DNA from: Paractinoplanes atraurantiacus
GTDB lineage: Bacteria > Actinomycetota > Actinomycetes > Mycobacteriales > Micromonosporaceae
Assembly (NCBI RefSeq): GCF_900215205.1
Contig: NZ_OBDY01000020.1
Location: forward strand, 62,001-126,000
Length of the DNA stretch: 64,000 nt
Direction of reading: 5' to 3'
Part shown: piece by piece, positions 14,063 to 27,243 of the stretch
How positions within the stretch are numbered: position 1 is the first letter of the stretch
How the letters are laid out: each line of letters begins with the position of its first letter
Translations under genes and position numbers: made by a program
Notes under the pieces: generated by a model
Databases searched by the model: none
What the model was told of the DNA's origin: nothing
Seen by the model: the letters and a program-made list of their open reading frames with translations, nothing else

Positions 14063-16227
14063 GCCTTTACCACGGCGCCCGCGACACCGGACCCGAGATG
14101 ACCACCGGAAGCATTCCCGCGCTGCGCCGGCGGCGGTCCATCCTGCGCGGCGTGGTGGTCTTCGCGTTGCTCCTTCTGCTGGTGAACATGCTGCTCGTGG
14201 AGGCGTACCTGCGCTTCGACTTCGCGCCGGACAGCATCCCGCAGGAGGAACAGTCCACGGACGCCGTGCCCACGGCGGTCCAGCACGGCGGCCCGGTCCT
14301 GGACCTTTCCGGCGCCGAGCCGCTCACGTACCGGATTCCGGCCCGCACCATCGTGATCACCTTTGACGACGGGCCCGATCGGCGATGGACCCCGCAGGTC
14401 CTCGACGTCCTGCGGCGGCACGGGGCGCACGCCACATTCTTCGTGCTCGGCACCCAGGTCCTGCGCAACCCTGGCCTTTCCCGGCGCATCGTCGCCGAGG
14501 GCAACGACATCGGCGTGCACACCTTCACGCACCCCCGCATGGGCGCTGTGCCGTCCTGGTTGCGCCGCCTCGAGTACGCCGCGACGCAGGGCGCGATCGC
14601 CTACCGCACCGGCCGTTCCACGACCCTGTACCGTCCGCCGTACTCCTCGACCCCTGACGCGCTGGACGACAGCGACATGGCCGCACTACGACAGGCCGGC
14701 CTCCAGGGGTACCTGACCGTGCTCAACGACCTCGACAGCCAGGACTGGCAGCGGCCCGGCGCCGAAGCGATCGCGCGCCACGCGACACCGGCGAACGGCG
14801 CCGGCGCCGTGGTTCTGATGCACGACGCGGGCGGCGACCGCTCGCAGACCGTGGCCGCCCTGGACCTGCTCATTCCGCGTCTGCAACAGCGCGGCTACCG
14901 GTTCCTCACGGTCTCGGAGGCACTGGCCGGCCGGATCCCGCCGGCCGGCCGGCCGGCCGGATTCCTCGCGCAGTCGCGCGGATGGGCGCTGGTGTGGATG
15001 GTCCTAATCGCCGACCTGACCCTCCGCGCGCTCTGGGTGCTGCTGTTCGCGGCCGGCGCGCTGGTCCTCGCCCGCACCGTGCTGCTGATCGTGGTCGCCG
15101 TGCGGCACGCCCGGCAGCGCCGCGGGCCGCCCTGGTCCTGGGGACCCCCGGTCACCGAGCCGGTGTCGATCATCGTGCCGGCGTTCAACGAGGCCGCGAC
15201 GATCGGGCCCGCGGTGCGATCACTGGCGTCCTCCGCCCACCCGGGCGTCGAGGTGGTCGTGGTCGACGACAACTCGACGGACGGGACCGGTGACGTCGTA
15301 CGCCGACTGGCTCTGGACAACGTGCGGGTGATCCGGCAACCCTCGGGCGGCAAGGCAACGGCGCTCAACACCGGCGTCGCGTTCGCCCGCCACGACCTGA
15401 TCGTCATGGTGGACGCCGACACGGTCGTCGAGCCGGACGCGATCCACCGCCTCGTACGGCCGTTCGCGGACCCGCAGGTGGGCGGCGTCTCGGGCAACGT
15501 CAAGGTCGGCAACCGGCGGGGCCTGCTCGGCACATGGCAGCACATCGAGTACGTGGTGGGCTTCAATCTCGACCGGCGCTTGTACGACACGTTCGGCTGC
15601 ATCCCCACCATCCCGGGCGCGCTGGGCGCCTTCCGGCGCCGGGCTCTGACCGACGCGGGCGGTCTGCGGCTCGACACGCTGGCGGAAGACACTGATCTCA
15701 CCATCGCCGTGCAGCGCGCCGGCTGGCGCGTGGTCTTCGTGGACGACGCCCGTGCCTGGACGGAGGCCCCGACCGGCATGCGGCAGCTGTGGCGACAGCG
15801 GTACCGATGGAGCTTCGGCACGATGCAGGCGTTGTGGAAGCACCGCCGGGCCGTCACGGACGGCGGGCCGTCGGGCCGGTTCGGGCGGCGCACGCTCCTG
15901 TTGGTCGTCCCGTTCACCGTGTTCCTGCCGCTGCTGGCGCCGCTGTTCGACATCATGGCGGTGTACGGGCTGTTCTTCCTGGACAGTAAAGCGGCGGCTC
16001 TGGGCTGGCTCTCGATGCTCGTGGTGCAGACCGTGACGGCGGCGGTGGCCTTCCGCCTCGACCACGAGCCGCTGCGGCCGCTGTGGACGCTGCCGTTGCA
16101 GCAGGTCTTCTACCGCCAGTTGATGTATCTGGTCCTTCTCCACTCGGCGCTCACGGCCGTGGCCGGGCGGCGCCTCCAGTGGCAGAAGATGAGGCGTACC
16201 GGGGAAGTCCGGATCCTGCGTGGCTGA
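14059..16227 (+). CDS. Bifunctional polysaccharide deacetylase / family 2 glycosyltransferase
   Basis: 722 aa. An N-terminal transmembrane helix (about 31-50), a NodB deacetylase domain (TFDDGP near residue 101, HTFTHP metal-binding histidines), a second membrane segment (about 310-345), then a GT2 domain from about 368 (VSIIVPAFNEAATIG, DADT, EDTD near 541, QRYRW near 578) and C-terminal membrane helices. This fusion is known from actinobacteria and Bacillus and is thought to make and de-N-acetylate an extracellular HexNAc polymer, in the manner of IcaA plus IcaB. I take the ATG at 14059 because it overlaps the upstream stop. The 3' end overlaps the convergent PRTase gene by 77 bp. Confidence 0.9.
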   Translation: MSLYHGARDTGPEMTTGSIPALRRRRSILRGVVVFALLLLLVNMLLVEAYLRFDFAPDSIPQEEQSTDAVPTAVQHGGPVLDLSGAEPLTYRIPARTIVITFDDGPDRRWTPQVLDVLRRHGAHATFFVLGTQVLRNPGLSRRIVAEGNDIGVHTFTHPRMGAVPSWLRRLEYAATQGAIAYRTGRSTTLYRPPYSSTPDALDDSDMAALRQAGLQGYLTVLNDLDSQDWQRPGAEAIARHATPANGAGAVVLMHDAGGDRSQTVAALDLLIPRLQQRGYRFLTVSEALAGRIPPAGRPAGFLAQSRGWALVWMVLIADLTLRALWVLLFAAGALVLARTVLLIVVAVRHARQRRGPPWSWGPPVTEPVSIIVPAFNEAATIGPAVRSLASSAHPGVEVVVVDDNSTDGTGDVVRRLALDNVRVIRQPSGGKATALNTGVAFARHDLIVMVDADTVVEPDAIHRLVRPFADPQVGGVSGNVKVGNRRGLLGTWQHIEYVVGFNLDRRLYDTFGCIPTIPGALGAFRRRALTDAGGLRLDTLAEDTDLTIAVQRAGWRVVFVDDARAWTEAPTGMRQLWRQRYRWSFGTMQALWKHRRAVTDGGPSGRFGRRTLLLVVPFTVFLPLLAPLFDIMAVYGLFFLDSKAAALGWLSMLVVQTVTAAVAFRLDHEPLRPLWTLPLQQVFYRQLMYLVLLHSALTAVAGRRLQWQKMRRTGEVRILRG

Positions 16228-16849
16228 TCAGCAGACGGACGACGTCCACATCCGTGACAGGTGAGAAGTCGTCGTAGTAGTAGCCCACCGACAGGAACGG
16301 CTGCGGCCGAGCCAGGCAGACTACTTCGTCGGCGGTGGCCCGCAGGATGTCCACGGCCTCGTTCGAGCCGACCGGAAGGGCGACCATCACTCGCCCAGCG
16401 CCGAGTTTGCGGGCGATCTGACAGGCCGCACGGGCGGTCGCGCCGGTCGCCGCGCCGTCGTCCACCAGGATCACGGTCCGGCCTTGGAGAACGACACGAT
16501 CCCAACCGTCGCGAAGCTTGTGGGCCCGTTCGCTGACCTCGTTCCGCGCTCGTCGCTGGGCCGAGGCGAATTCCGAGGCCGTGACGTGGGCGGCGGCGAC
16601 CACATCGGCGTTGACGACCGCCACCCCGTCCTCGCCCACGGCGCCCATGGCCAGTTCGGGGTCACCGGGCACGCCGACCTTGCGCACCACGATGACGTCC
16701 AAGGGCAGGCGCAACGCCTTGGCCATCTCGAACGCCACCGGCACTCCACCTCGGGGCACGCCCAGGACCACCCCGCCGGAGCGCCTCAGCCCTCGGAGCC
16801 GGCGAGCCAGAGCCCGGCCCGCGGCGACGCGATCGGAGAACATCCTCAT
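16151..16849 (-). CDS. Phosphoribosyltransferase-domain protein
   Basis: 232 aa type I PRTase fold: VVLGVPRGGVPVAFEMA near residue 30 and the PRPP loop VILVDDGAATGATARAA near residue 125. Members of this subfamily resemble the N-terminal part of mycobacterial Rv2030c, a DosR-regulated PRTase-erythromycin esterase fusion; the esterase part is absent here. Substrate unknown. The ATG at 16849 overlaps the USP stop (ATGA). The last 25 residues lie inside the opposite-strand glycosyltransferase gene and look like read-through sequence. Third gene of the P-ATPase-USP-PRTase operon. Confidence 0.85.
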   Translation of the reverse strand: MRMFSDRVAAGRALARRLRGLRRSGGVVLGVPRGGVPVAFEMAKALRLPLDVIVVRKVGVPGDPELAMGAVGEDGVAVVNADVVAAAHVTASEFASAQRRARNEVSERAHKLRDGWDRVVLQGRTVILVDDGAATGATARAACQIARKLGAGRVMVALPVGSNEAVDILRATADEVVCLARPQPFLSVGYYYDDFSPVTDVDVVRLLISHAGSGLPRYASSSATGGAARPRP

Positions 16850-17727
16850 GACTGTCCCGGCCCAACCATGAAAACAGGGCACAGTGCCCGCTGCGGGAGC
16901 AGGTGAGCGGCCGCGCTCAGGGCCGTGCCAGGCATCAGAACCCCGTGGTGGTGGCGGCCGATGACCACGGCGGCGGCCCGGCCGGAGGCCTCGATCAGCG
17001 CGGCGGCCGGGTCTCCCTGGATGATCTTGTGACGGACGGGTACGGGCGAGTGTGTCTCCAGACGCCGCGCCAGATCGGAGCCGTCACCGACGACATGCAG
17101 CACGACGACCTCGCAGCCTCGGATTCGCGCCTCGGCGAGAGCGAAATCCAGCGACGCCCGGGCCGTCGCCGAGCCGTCGACGCCGACGACCAAAGGCCAT
17201 GATGCCCAGCCGGACCCGGCCGGCATGCGCACGATCAGCACCGGGTCGTCGTGCTGCCGGGCCACCCGGTCGGCGAGGCTGCGCCCGAGCGTGGTCGCGG
17301 TGGCGCCGCGCCGGTGCCCGACCACCACGAGGCCGGCGCCCCGGGCCTCCAGGAGCAACGACCGTGCCGGGTCGGGCCCGATCACGAGCCGGCCGGTCAC
17401 GGCCACCGAGGGCGAGCCGGCGCGCACCCGGTCGCTGAGGCGGTCGAGCAGCCGCGCGCCCGCGTCTCCGCCGCCGGCGTGCCGCACGGTCACGATCCGC
17501 AGCGCCCAGCCGCGCAGCTCGGCCTCGACGGCCGCGTGATCCACGGCGACGCAGGCGGCCGGACTCTCGTCGGCGCCGACCACGATGAGCCCCGTGGCCG
17601 GTGGGGCTGGGGCGGAAGGCCCGTCCGGGCGGGTCCGTGGGGCGTACGGGTCGGGGTACCCGACCGCACCGAGATAACGGTTGATCGCGTCACCGAAGTG
17701 GGTGGCGTCCGAGTGCGCCTGCGTCAT
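16846..17727 (-). CDS. Universal stress protein with N-terminal extension, two Usp domains
   Basis: 293 aa: a 45-residue extension (INRYLGAVGYPDPYAPR), a first Usp domain (LIVVGADESPAACVAVDHAA) and a second (LVVGVDGSATARASLDFAL). The second nucleotide loop, IGRHHHGVLMPGTALS, departs from G-x2-G-x9-G(S/T), so ATP binding there is doubtful. GAGGAGGTGGCCGCC precedes the ATG at 17727. It is the intact paralogue of the broken USP at 546-1269. It follows the P-type ATPase stop by 17 nt. Confidence 0.9.
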   Translation of the reverse strand: MTQAHSDATHFGDAINRYLGAVGYPDPYAPRTRPDGPSAPAPPATGLIVVGADESPAACVAVDHAAVEAELRGWALRIVTVRHAGGGDAGARLLDRLSDRVRAGSPSVAVTGRLVIGPDPARSLLLEARGAGLVVVGHRRGATATTLGRSLADRVARQHDDPVLIVRMPAGSGWASWPLVVGVDGSATARASLDFALAEARIRGCEVVVLHVVGDGSDLARRLETHSPVPVRHKIIQGDPAAALIEASGRAAAVVIGRHHHGVLMPGTALSAAAHLLPQRALCPVFMVGPGQS

Positions 17728-17744
17728 GGCGGCCACCTCCTCTT

Positions 17745-20468
<2,724 letters not shown>

Positions 20469-20474
20469 ACGGCC

Positions 20475-20520
20475 AGCGTCGGCTCGGACCAGCCGCGTGG
20501 GTCAGGGCCGAACTACCCGG
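20475..20520 (-). promoter_or_regulatory. DosR/OsdR-like leaderless promoter of the P-ATPase operon
   Basis: CCGGGTAGTTCGGCCCTG (20520-20503, minus strand), 14 of 17; GACGCT at 20480-20475; predicted transcription start at the ATG (20468). The same GACGCT-to-ATG layout occurs at the lipoprotein gene (57734). Confidence 0.75.
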
Positions 20521-20664
20521 CCGGGCGGTCTCAACGGGCCCCGAAAAGGCCCAACGGCTTGCTCGGCGGCGTTTCCGAGCTAGGGGCGGTGCGGGGAGGT
20601 GGACGCCGGCCGCTCGCGTCATCCCGGCGACGGGAAACGCTCGTCGACAATGACGGAACGGTCC

Positions 20665-21090
20665 TCAGCCTCTCACGCGGAACGCGGTCACGAGGTGGCT
20701 GAGGCCGGCGATCAGGCCGATCACGGATCCGCCGATACCGACGGCCAGCAGGATCCGGGTCACCACTTCCCAGTCGAAGCCGCCGGTGAACGTGAAGGGG
20801 AAGACCTGCCACATCCGGATCATCGCGACCAGGCCGACGCCGGTCGTGGCCAGCTCGCCGAGCGCGGTCAGCCAGCCCGGGTCGTAGGCGATCCACACCA
20901 CGTTGACCACTATGCCGACGATCAGTGAGGTGTTCACCGCGAGAAGGACCTGGGTGGTCTCCGCGCTGAGGAACGGCACGGCGTCCCACCCCGGCCATTG
21001 ATTGATGAGGAACAGCAGCAACCCGTTGACGGCCGCCGCGATCACGTATCCGGCCCGCCGGCCGGTTGGACGGTGCAGCTGCGTTGTCAT
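20665..21090 (-). CDS. Four-helix membrane protein of unknown function
   Basis: 141 aa with four hydrophobic segments (about residues 14-33, 46-68, 78-97 and 110-134) and short loops. I do not recognise a family. AAGGAGGAGCC precedes the ATG at 21090. It has its own dormancy-type promoter (21112-21156). Downstream toward the P-ATPase promoter, 20561-20580 holds a short inverted repeat (GCTCGG/CCGAGC) that may end the transcript; otherwise 20521-20664 is empty. Confidence 0.75.
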   Translation of the reverse strand: MTTQLHRPTGRRAGYVIAAAVNGLLLFLINQWPGWDAVPFLSAETTQVLLAVNTSLIVGIVVNVVWIAYDPGWLTALGELATTGVGLVAMIRMWQVFPFTFTGGFDWEVVTRILLAVGIGGSVIGLIAGLSHLVTAFRVRG

Positions 21091-21111
21091 GGCTCCTCCT
21101 TGTTCCCTTCA

Positions 21112-21156
21112 CCGTGCTGCAAGCGCGCCGTGGGGGGACAGGGACCGAGGTCGTGT
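21112..21156 (-). promoter_or_regulatory. Dormancy-type promoter of the four-helix membrane protein
   Basis: ACACGACCTCGGTCCCTG (21156-21139, minus strand), 12 of 17, with CACGGT at 21117-21112 exactly at the standard spacing; leader about 15-20 nt. Confidence 0.68.
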
Positions 21157-21165
21157 CGCATCAGG

Positions 21166-21212
21166 ACCAGGGACCCTGGTGGTCACGGCCGTACCGGGAT
21201 GTGCTGGAGCGT
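21166..21212 (+). promoter_or_regulatory. Possible half-site promoter of the Ddn-like reductase gene
   Basis: ACCAGGGACCCTGGT (21166-21180) is a 15-bp palindrome containing a GGGACC half-site; GAGCGT at 21207-21212 sits at about the expected distance. Weaker than the other promoters. Confidence 0.4.
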
Positions 21213-21271
21213 GGTGACCGGCGAGACGGTCATGGTCGTACGTGGCCGCCCGAAGATCCCGGAGGATCCCG

Positions 21272-21748
21272 ATGTTCTATTCGGATGACCGCCTGCGCGC
21301 CATGTACAGCGGCGGGCGGGGCGATGCCACGGCGCGCCGGTTCGCACGTTTCTGGGCCGCGGTGCAGGGCGCCGGGCTGCTCCCGCGGCGCTGGGTGACA
21401 CTCGAGGTTCCCGGCCGCCGGACCGGCCGGATCACCCGGTTCCCGCTCGGCATGGCCGACTGGCAGGGTGACTGGTATCTGGTGTCCATGCTCGGCGACG
21501 ACTGCAACTGGGTACGCAACGTCCGTGCCGCCGGCGGCCGGGCAACGCTGCGGCGTGGTATCGCCCGGGAGTGCCGCCTGGTCGAGGTGCCGGTGGCCGG
21601 CCGGGCACCGATCATCAAGCGCTACCTGCAGAAAGTGCCCGGTGGACGGCCGCACATCCCGGTCGACCGGCGGGCGCCGCTGGCGGAGTTCGAGGCGATC
21701 GCGGGCCGCTACCCGGTCTTCCGGGTAGCGGCGAACAGCCGCGAGTGA
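21272..21748 (+). CDS. Ddn-family F420-dependent nitroreductase-like protein
   Basis: 158 aa split-beta-barrel protein. The family pattern WVTLEVPGRRTGRITRFPL, then WYLVSMLGDDCNWVRNVRA, matches the deazaflavin (F420)-dependent oxidoreductase family that includes mycobacterial Ddn (Rv3547), which reduces quinones and nitroimidazoles. GGAGGATCCCG before the ATG at 21272 defines the start; the frame is open earlier. It implies that the organism makes F420. Its 3' end overlaps the convergent membrane-protein gene by 40 bp. Confidence 0.85.
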   Translation: MFYSDDRLRAMYSGGRGDATARRFARFWAAVQGAGLLPRRWVTLEVPGRRTGRITRFPLGMADWQGDWYLVSMLGDDCNWVRNVRAAGGRATLRRGIARECRLVEVPVAGRAPIIKRYLQKVPGGRPHIPVDRRAPLAEFEAIAGRYPVFRVAANSRE

Positions 21749-22341
21749 CGCACCAGCCGCCCCATGACCAACCCGGTGATCCCGGATGTCACCGCGGCCA
21801 TGAGCAGACCGGCGACGGCCCCGATCATCAGCACGGTCGGGAGCGCCTGTCCCGGTCGCCAGAGAGGCGTGGCCAGGCCGAGGAACACCCCCAGGCCGAC
21901 GAGCCAGGCGAACGCCGTGCCGGCGATCCAGCTCGCCGAGCGCCGCAACACCGTGCGCAGGACGAGCCACTGAGCCGTGCCGATGGACGCCAGCAACACC
22001 GGCCCGCCGATGATCAACACCACCGGCGCCGCCGCCGGCCATGTCGAGGGCATCATGCCGATCGCGTACGCGAGAACGGCCGCCCCCGCCGTCGCCGCCA
22101 GCCACCGGCGTACCGGAAAACCGACGAGAACCCGCCGGAGCACGGTGGCCTGAGCGAGCCCGAGCATCGTGCCCTCCACCGCGCCGGCGGCCAGGACGGC
22201 CGGAAGGGCGATCGCGGCCGGCACCCCGGCGGTGAGCGCGCCGGCGATGACCGGCACGCAGAATCCGGCGAACTCGCCCGCGGTCACCACGGCGAGCCAG
22301 CGGAGGAGGAACCATTCGCGGTCCGGTCGCTGCGTCATCAC
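21709..22341 (-). CDS. Multi-pass membrane protein of unknown function
   Basis: 210 aa with about six hydrophobic segments across the whole length (from EWFLLRWLAVVTAGEFAGFC to SGITGLVMGRLVRH). No family recognised. A GTG at 22341 and the ATG directly after it are both possible starts behind GGAGGAGGACC. Consensus sites lie upstream (22398-22438) but the -10 spacing is not standard. Confidence 0.72.
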   Translation of the reverse strand: MMTQRPDREWFLLRWLAVVTAGEFAGFCVPVIAGALTAGVPAAIALPAVLAAGAVEGTMLGLAQATVLRRVLVGFPVRRWLAATAGAAVLAYAIGMMPSTWPAAAPVVLIIGGPVLLASIGTAQWLVLRTVLRRSASWIAGTAFAWLVGLGVFLGLATPLWRPGQALPTVLMIGAVAGLLMAAVTSGITGLVMGRLVRHSRLFAATRKTG

Positions 22342-22397
22342 GGTCCTCCTCCTGGATCGCCGGCATCCTCAGCAGACCGCCGTGTCACCGCGGAGCA

Positions 22398-22438
22398 CAG
22401 GGCCGGACGGTACGTACGCCCAGGTCCTCGGGCCCTCC
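22398..22438 (-). promoter_or_regulatory. Tandem dormancy-type sites upstream of the 210-aa membrane protein
   Basis: ACGTACCGTCCGGCCCTG (22415-22398, minus strand; 12 of 17) and a second imperfect copy built on GGTCCTCGGGCCCT (22423-22436). No A-and-T hexamer lies at the standard spacing; GAGGAT at 22370-22365 is about 6 bp too far. Confidence 0.42.
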
Positions 22439-22567
22439 AGATGGCGCCCGGCGCGTCCAGGCCGGGTTTCGGACCTGGAATACAACCCTCCGCAGGTCCG
22501 CACGTGCCGGTGGTGCCACGAGAGCGGTCGGGCCGGGCCCACCTACGGGTGACGGCTCCCGGTCGAC

Positions 22568-22612
22568 AGGGGACCTTCGGCTCTGACCAGCCACCGCGCC
22601 GGGCCGCACGGT
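22568..22612 (+). promoter_or_regulatory. DosR/OsdR-like promoter of the mini-Acg, USP, CtpF operon
   Basis: AGGGGACCTTCGGCTCTG (22568-22585), 14 of 17, then CACGGT (22607-22612) after 21 nt. Site and hexamer are nearly identical to the USP promoter at 46549-46593. The stretch 22439-22567 shows nothing else. Confidence 0.75.
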
Positions 22613-22645
22613 AGTCGGGAGACCGGACGACGGAAGGTTCCCACC

Positions 22646-22966
22646 ATGACACCGCTCGAGCAGGCCGCCCGCGCGACCCGGCACGCGCAGTCGATCTTCG
22701 GCAGCCAACCATGGAGCCGGCGGGTCACCGGCGACGGGATGGATCTGTTCGCCGGCTTCACACGCCGGATCGACGGCGTCGACCGTCGAATCGCCCTGCT
22801 CCTGCTCGCCGCCGCGGACGGTCTGGTGACGGCGCCACCGAGCGATGCCGCGGACGTGGATGGGCCGCACCGATTGATCGGCGTTCCCGGCGTCCCGTAC
22901 CTGGTGGTCCAGATCGGCTACGCCGCGGCCGTTGCCCGCCGCGACTTCGTCGCCATCGCCGAGTAG
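22646..22966 (+). CDS. Miniature Acg-like protein (106 aa)
   Basis: 106 aa. The first third, ARATRHAQSIFGSQPWSRR followed by GDGMDLFAGFTRRID, parallels the Acg N-terminus (APSLHNSQPWRF...GDVVEVYADPLRRLD in the full-length nitroreductase here). The last 25 residues (PYLVVQIGYAAAVARRDFVA) parallel the Acg C-terminus (QMLIRLGYGPPAAATPRRPL). About 210 central residues are absent, with the frame intact. It may be a natural FMN-binding miniature or a stable deletion derivative. GGAAGGTTCCCACC precedes the ATG. First gene of an operon with a USP and a CtpF-like pump. Confidence 0.65.
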   Translation: MTPLEQAARATRHAQSIFGSQPWSRRVTGDGMDLFAGFTRRIDGVDRRIALLLLAAADGLVTAPPSDAADVDGPHRLIGVPGVPYLVVQIGYAAAVARRDFVAIAE

Positions 22967-22975
22967 GTGAGCAAC

Positions 22976-23835
22976 ATGGGCTGCTCGATCGCGGCCGGCG
23001 TCGGCGGCGCCGGCGGATGGCGCGCGCTCACCTGGGCCGCCGACGAGGCCGAGCACACCGGCGCGCGGCTCGTGCTGCTGGACGTCTGCCCGCCCGGCTC
23101 ACCGCTCGATCGCAGTGCCGGCGAGCTCGGTCCCGCCCAGCTCGAACTCGTCGATCCGCCGCTGGCCCGCGCCGTCGCCCGGACGCAGACGCGGCTGGGC
23201 CGCCGGCACGTCGCGCTGCTCGCACCCGTCGGAGACCCGGGGGCACGGCTGGTCGCGGCGTCCGCGGGGGTCCGTCTCCTGGTCATCGGTGAAGGTGAGC
23301 GCGGCCGCACGGTACGGCGGGTGCTCCGGCGCGCACACTGCCCGGTCGTGGTGGTCAAACCGGCAACCCGCGCGTCGCGCGGCGCCGAGCTCGGCGGGCA
23401 TGTCGTCGTCGGTGTGGACGGCACGCCCGCGAGCCGCTCCGCCCTCGAGTTCGGTTTCGCTTTCGCCGTCGAACACGCGCTGCCCGTGGCGGCCGTTCAT
23501 GTCTGCGCCGTGAGCCGTGACGACTTCTTCTACGACGATGTGACCCTGTCCACCCATTTCGCCGTCGAACCCGCCGCTCTCGAACTCCTCGCCGCGGAGA
23601 CGGAGCCGTTCGCGCTCAGGCATCCCGCGGTGCCGGTTCGCCGGGCCGTTCTGCACGGGTCCGCCGCGGAGGCGCTGATCCGGGCCGGGTACGGCGCCGA
23701 GCTGCTCGTCGTCGGGGACAAACGGCGCGGCGCGGTCGGCCGGGTCCGCACGGACGACGTTCCCCTCGCCGTGGCAGCCGGGGCACCATGCCCCGTCGCT
23801 GTCGTTCCGGTCAACCAGCACCAGGGAGACCCGTT

Positions 23836-23839
<4 letters not shown>
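22976..23839 (+). CDS. Universal stress protein, two divergent Usp domains
   Basis: 287 aa from the ATG at 22976, which has AGGTGAG upstream; a GTG at 22967 directly after the previous stop is an alternative. Domain 1 has lost the usual GVDGS start (it reads AAGVGGAGGWRALTWAADEA); domain 2 begins normally, VVVGVDGTPASRSALEF. The nucleotide loops (IGEGERGRTVRRVLRR and VGDKRRGAVGRVRTDD) lack the final GS, so ATP binding is questionable. It ends in a GTGA overlap with the ATPase gene; a functional link between USP and pump is suggested by two such pairs in the window. Confidence 0.88.
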
Positions 23840-26264
<2,425 letters not shown>

Positions 26265-26283
<19 letters not shown>

Positions 26284-26310
26284 CCGCCCGGCCGCGCCCG
26301 CGCGCACCGT
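26265..26310 (+). promoter_or_regulatory. Probable dormancy-type promoter of the aldolase-PFOR-Pnt operon
   Basis: GCGGGCCCACCGCCTCTG (26265-26282), 12 of 17, overlapping the end of the ctpF-like gene; CACCGT at 26305-26310 at the standard spacing, and AAAGGAG before the aldolase ATG. The weaker centre of the site lowers confidence. Confidence 0.5.
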
Positions 26311-26335
26311 GAGGGAAGAGTCAAAGGAGACTGCC

Positions 26336-27229
26336 ATGACCACTCGGCTACGGCTCGGCCAATGCGGCCTGAGCGCGGGCAAGAAGGCCCGGCTGCACCG
26401 GATCCTCTACAAGCACGGTCTGGGCAACGGCACCGCCCTGTTCCTGCCCTACGACCAGGGCCTGGAGCACGGGCCCCGCGACTTCTTCGCCGACCCGATC
26501 GCCGCCGACCCGAAGTACATCGTCCGGTTGGCGCTGGAGGGCGGCTTCAACGGCATCGCCATCCAGGTGGGGCTGGCCGAGAAGTTCTACTGGGACTACG
26601 CCGGCGAGGTTCCGCTGATCCTGAAGCTCAACGGCAAGACCGACATCCCCAGCGATCGCAGCGCGCTGTCCCCGCTGCATGCCTCGGTCGAGGACGCGGT
26701 GCGGCTGGGTGCGGACGCCGTCGGCTACACCCTCTATGTGGGCTCACCGGCCCAGGACGCCGACTTCGCCCAGTACCGGGCGGTCCGCCAGGAGGCGCAG
26801 CGCTTCGGCATGCCCTTGATCGTCTGGGCGTACCCGCGCGGCGAGGCGATCGAACACAAGGGCGGCAAGGACTCCTTCTACGCGGTGCACTACGCCGCCC
26901 GCGTGGCCAGTGAGCTCGGCGCCGACGTCGTCAAGGTGAACTTCCCGCACCCCGAGAAGCACACGGACGTGCCCGCCGCCTACGCCGCCGAGTTCAGCAG
27001 CCAGGAGGCCATCGACGAGGTCGTCCGCGCCGCCAACCGCACCATGGTGCTGGTCTCCGGCGGCAGCCGGGCCGGCGACGAGGCCATGTTCGAGAAGGCG
27101 CAGGAGTCGATGTCGGCCGGGGCCACCGGCCTCATCTTCGGCCGCAACGTCTGGCAGCGCGACCACGACGAATCGCTGCACTTCGTCGACCGGCTGCGCC
27201 AGATCCTCGCCAAGTACCCGACGCCCTGA
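26336..27229 (+). CDS. fbaB: Class I fructose-bisphosphate aldolase (FbaB/DhnA type)
   Basis: 297 aa. FLPYDQGLEHGPRDF near the N-terminus, LKLNGKTDIPSD, GADVVKVNFPHPE (Schiff-base lysine region) and LVSGGSRAGDEAMFEKA (phosphate binding) place it in the archaeal-type class I aldolase family. It cleaves or makes fructose-1,6-bisphosphate through a lysine imine, without metal. AAAGGAG fixes the ATG at 26336. It opens the long operon that continues, with short gaps or overlaps, to 37706. Confidence 0.9.
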   Translation: MTTRLRLGQCGLSAGKKARLHRILYKHGLGNGTALFLPYDQGLEHGPRDFFADPIAADPKYIVRLALEGGFNGIAIQVGLAEKFYWDYAGEVPLILKLNGKTDIPSDRSALSPLHASVEDAVRLGADAVGYTLYVGSPAQDADFAQYRAVRQEAQRFGMPLIVWAYPRGEAIEHKGGKDSFYAVHYAARVASELGADVVKVNFPHPEKHTDVPAAYAAEFSSQEAIDEVVRAANRTMVLVSGGSRAGDEAMFEKAQESMSAGATGLIFGRNVWQRDHDESLHFVDRLRQILAKYPTP

Positions 27230-27243
27230 CCGAGGACGATGTC

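Noticed and set aside
14941..14962. GCCGGCC direct repeats, considered as a repeat element
   Set aside because: They encode a Pro-Ala-Gly-Arg linker in the deacetylase-glycosyltransferase and are too short and local to be a mobile or CRISPR-type repeat.
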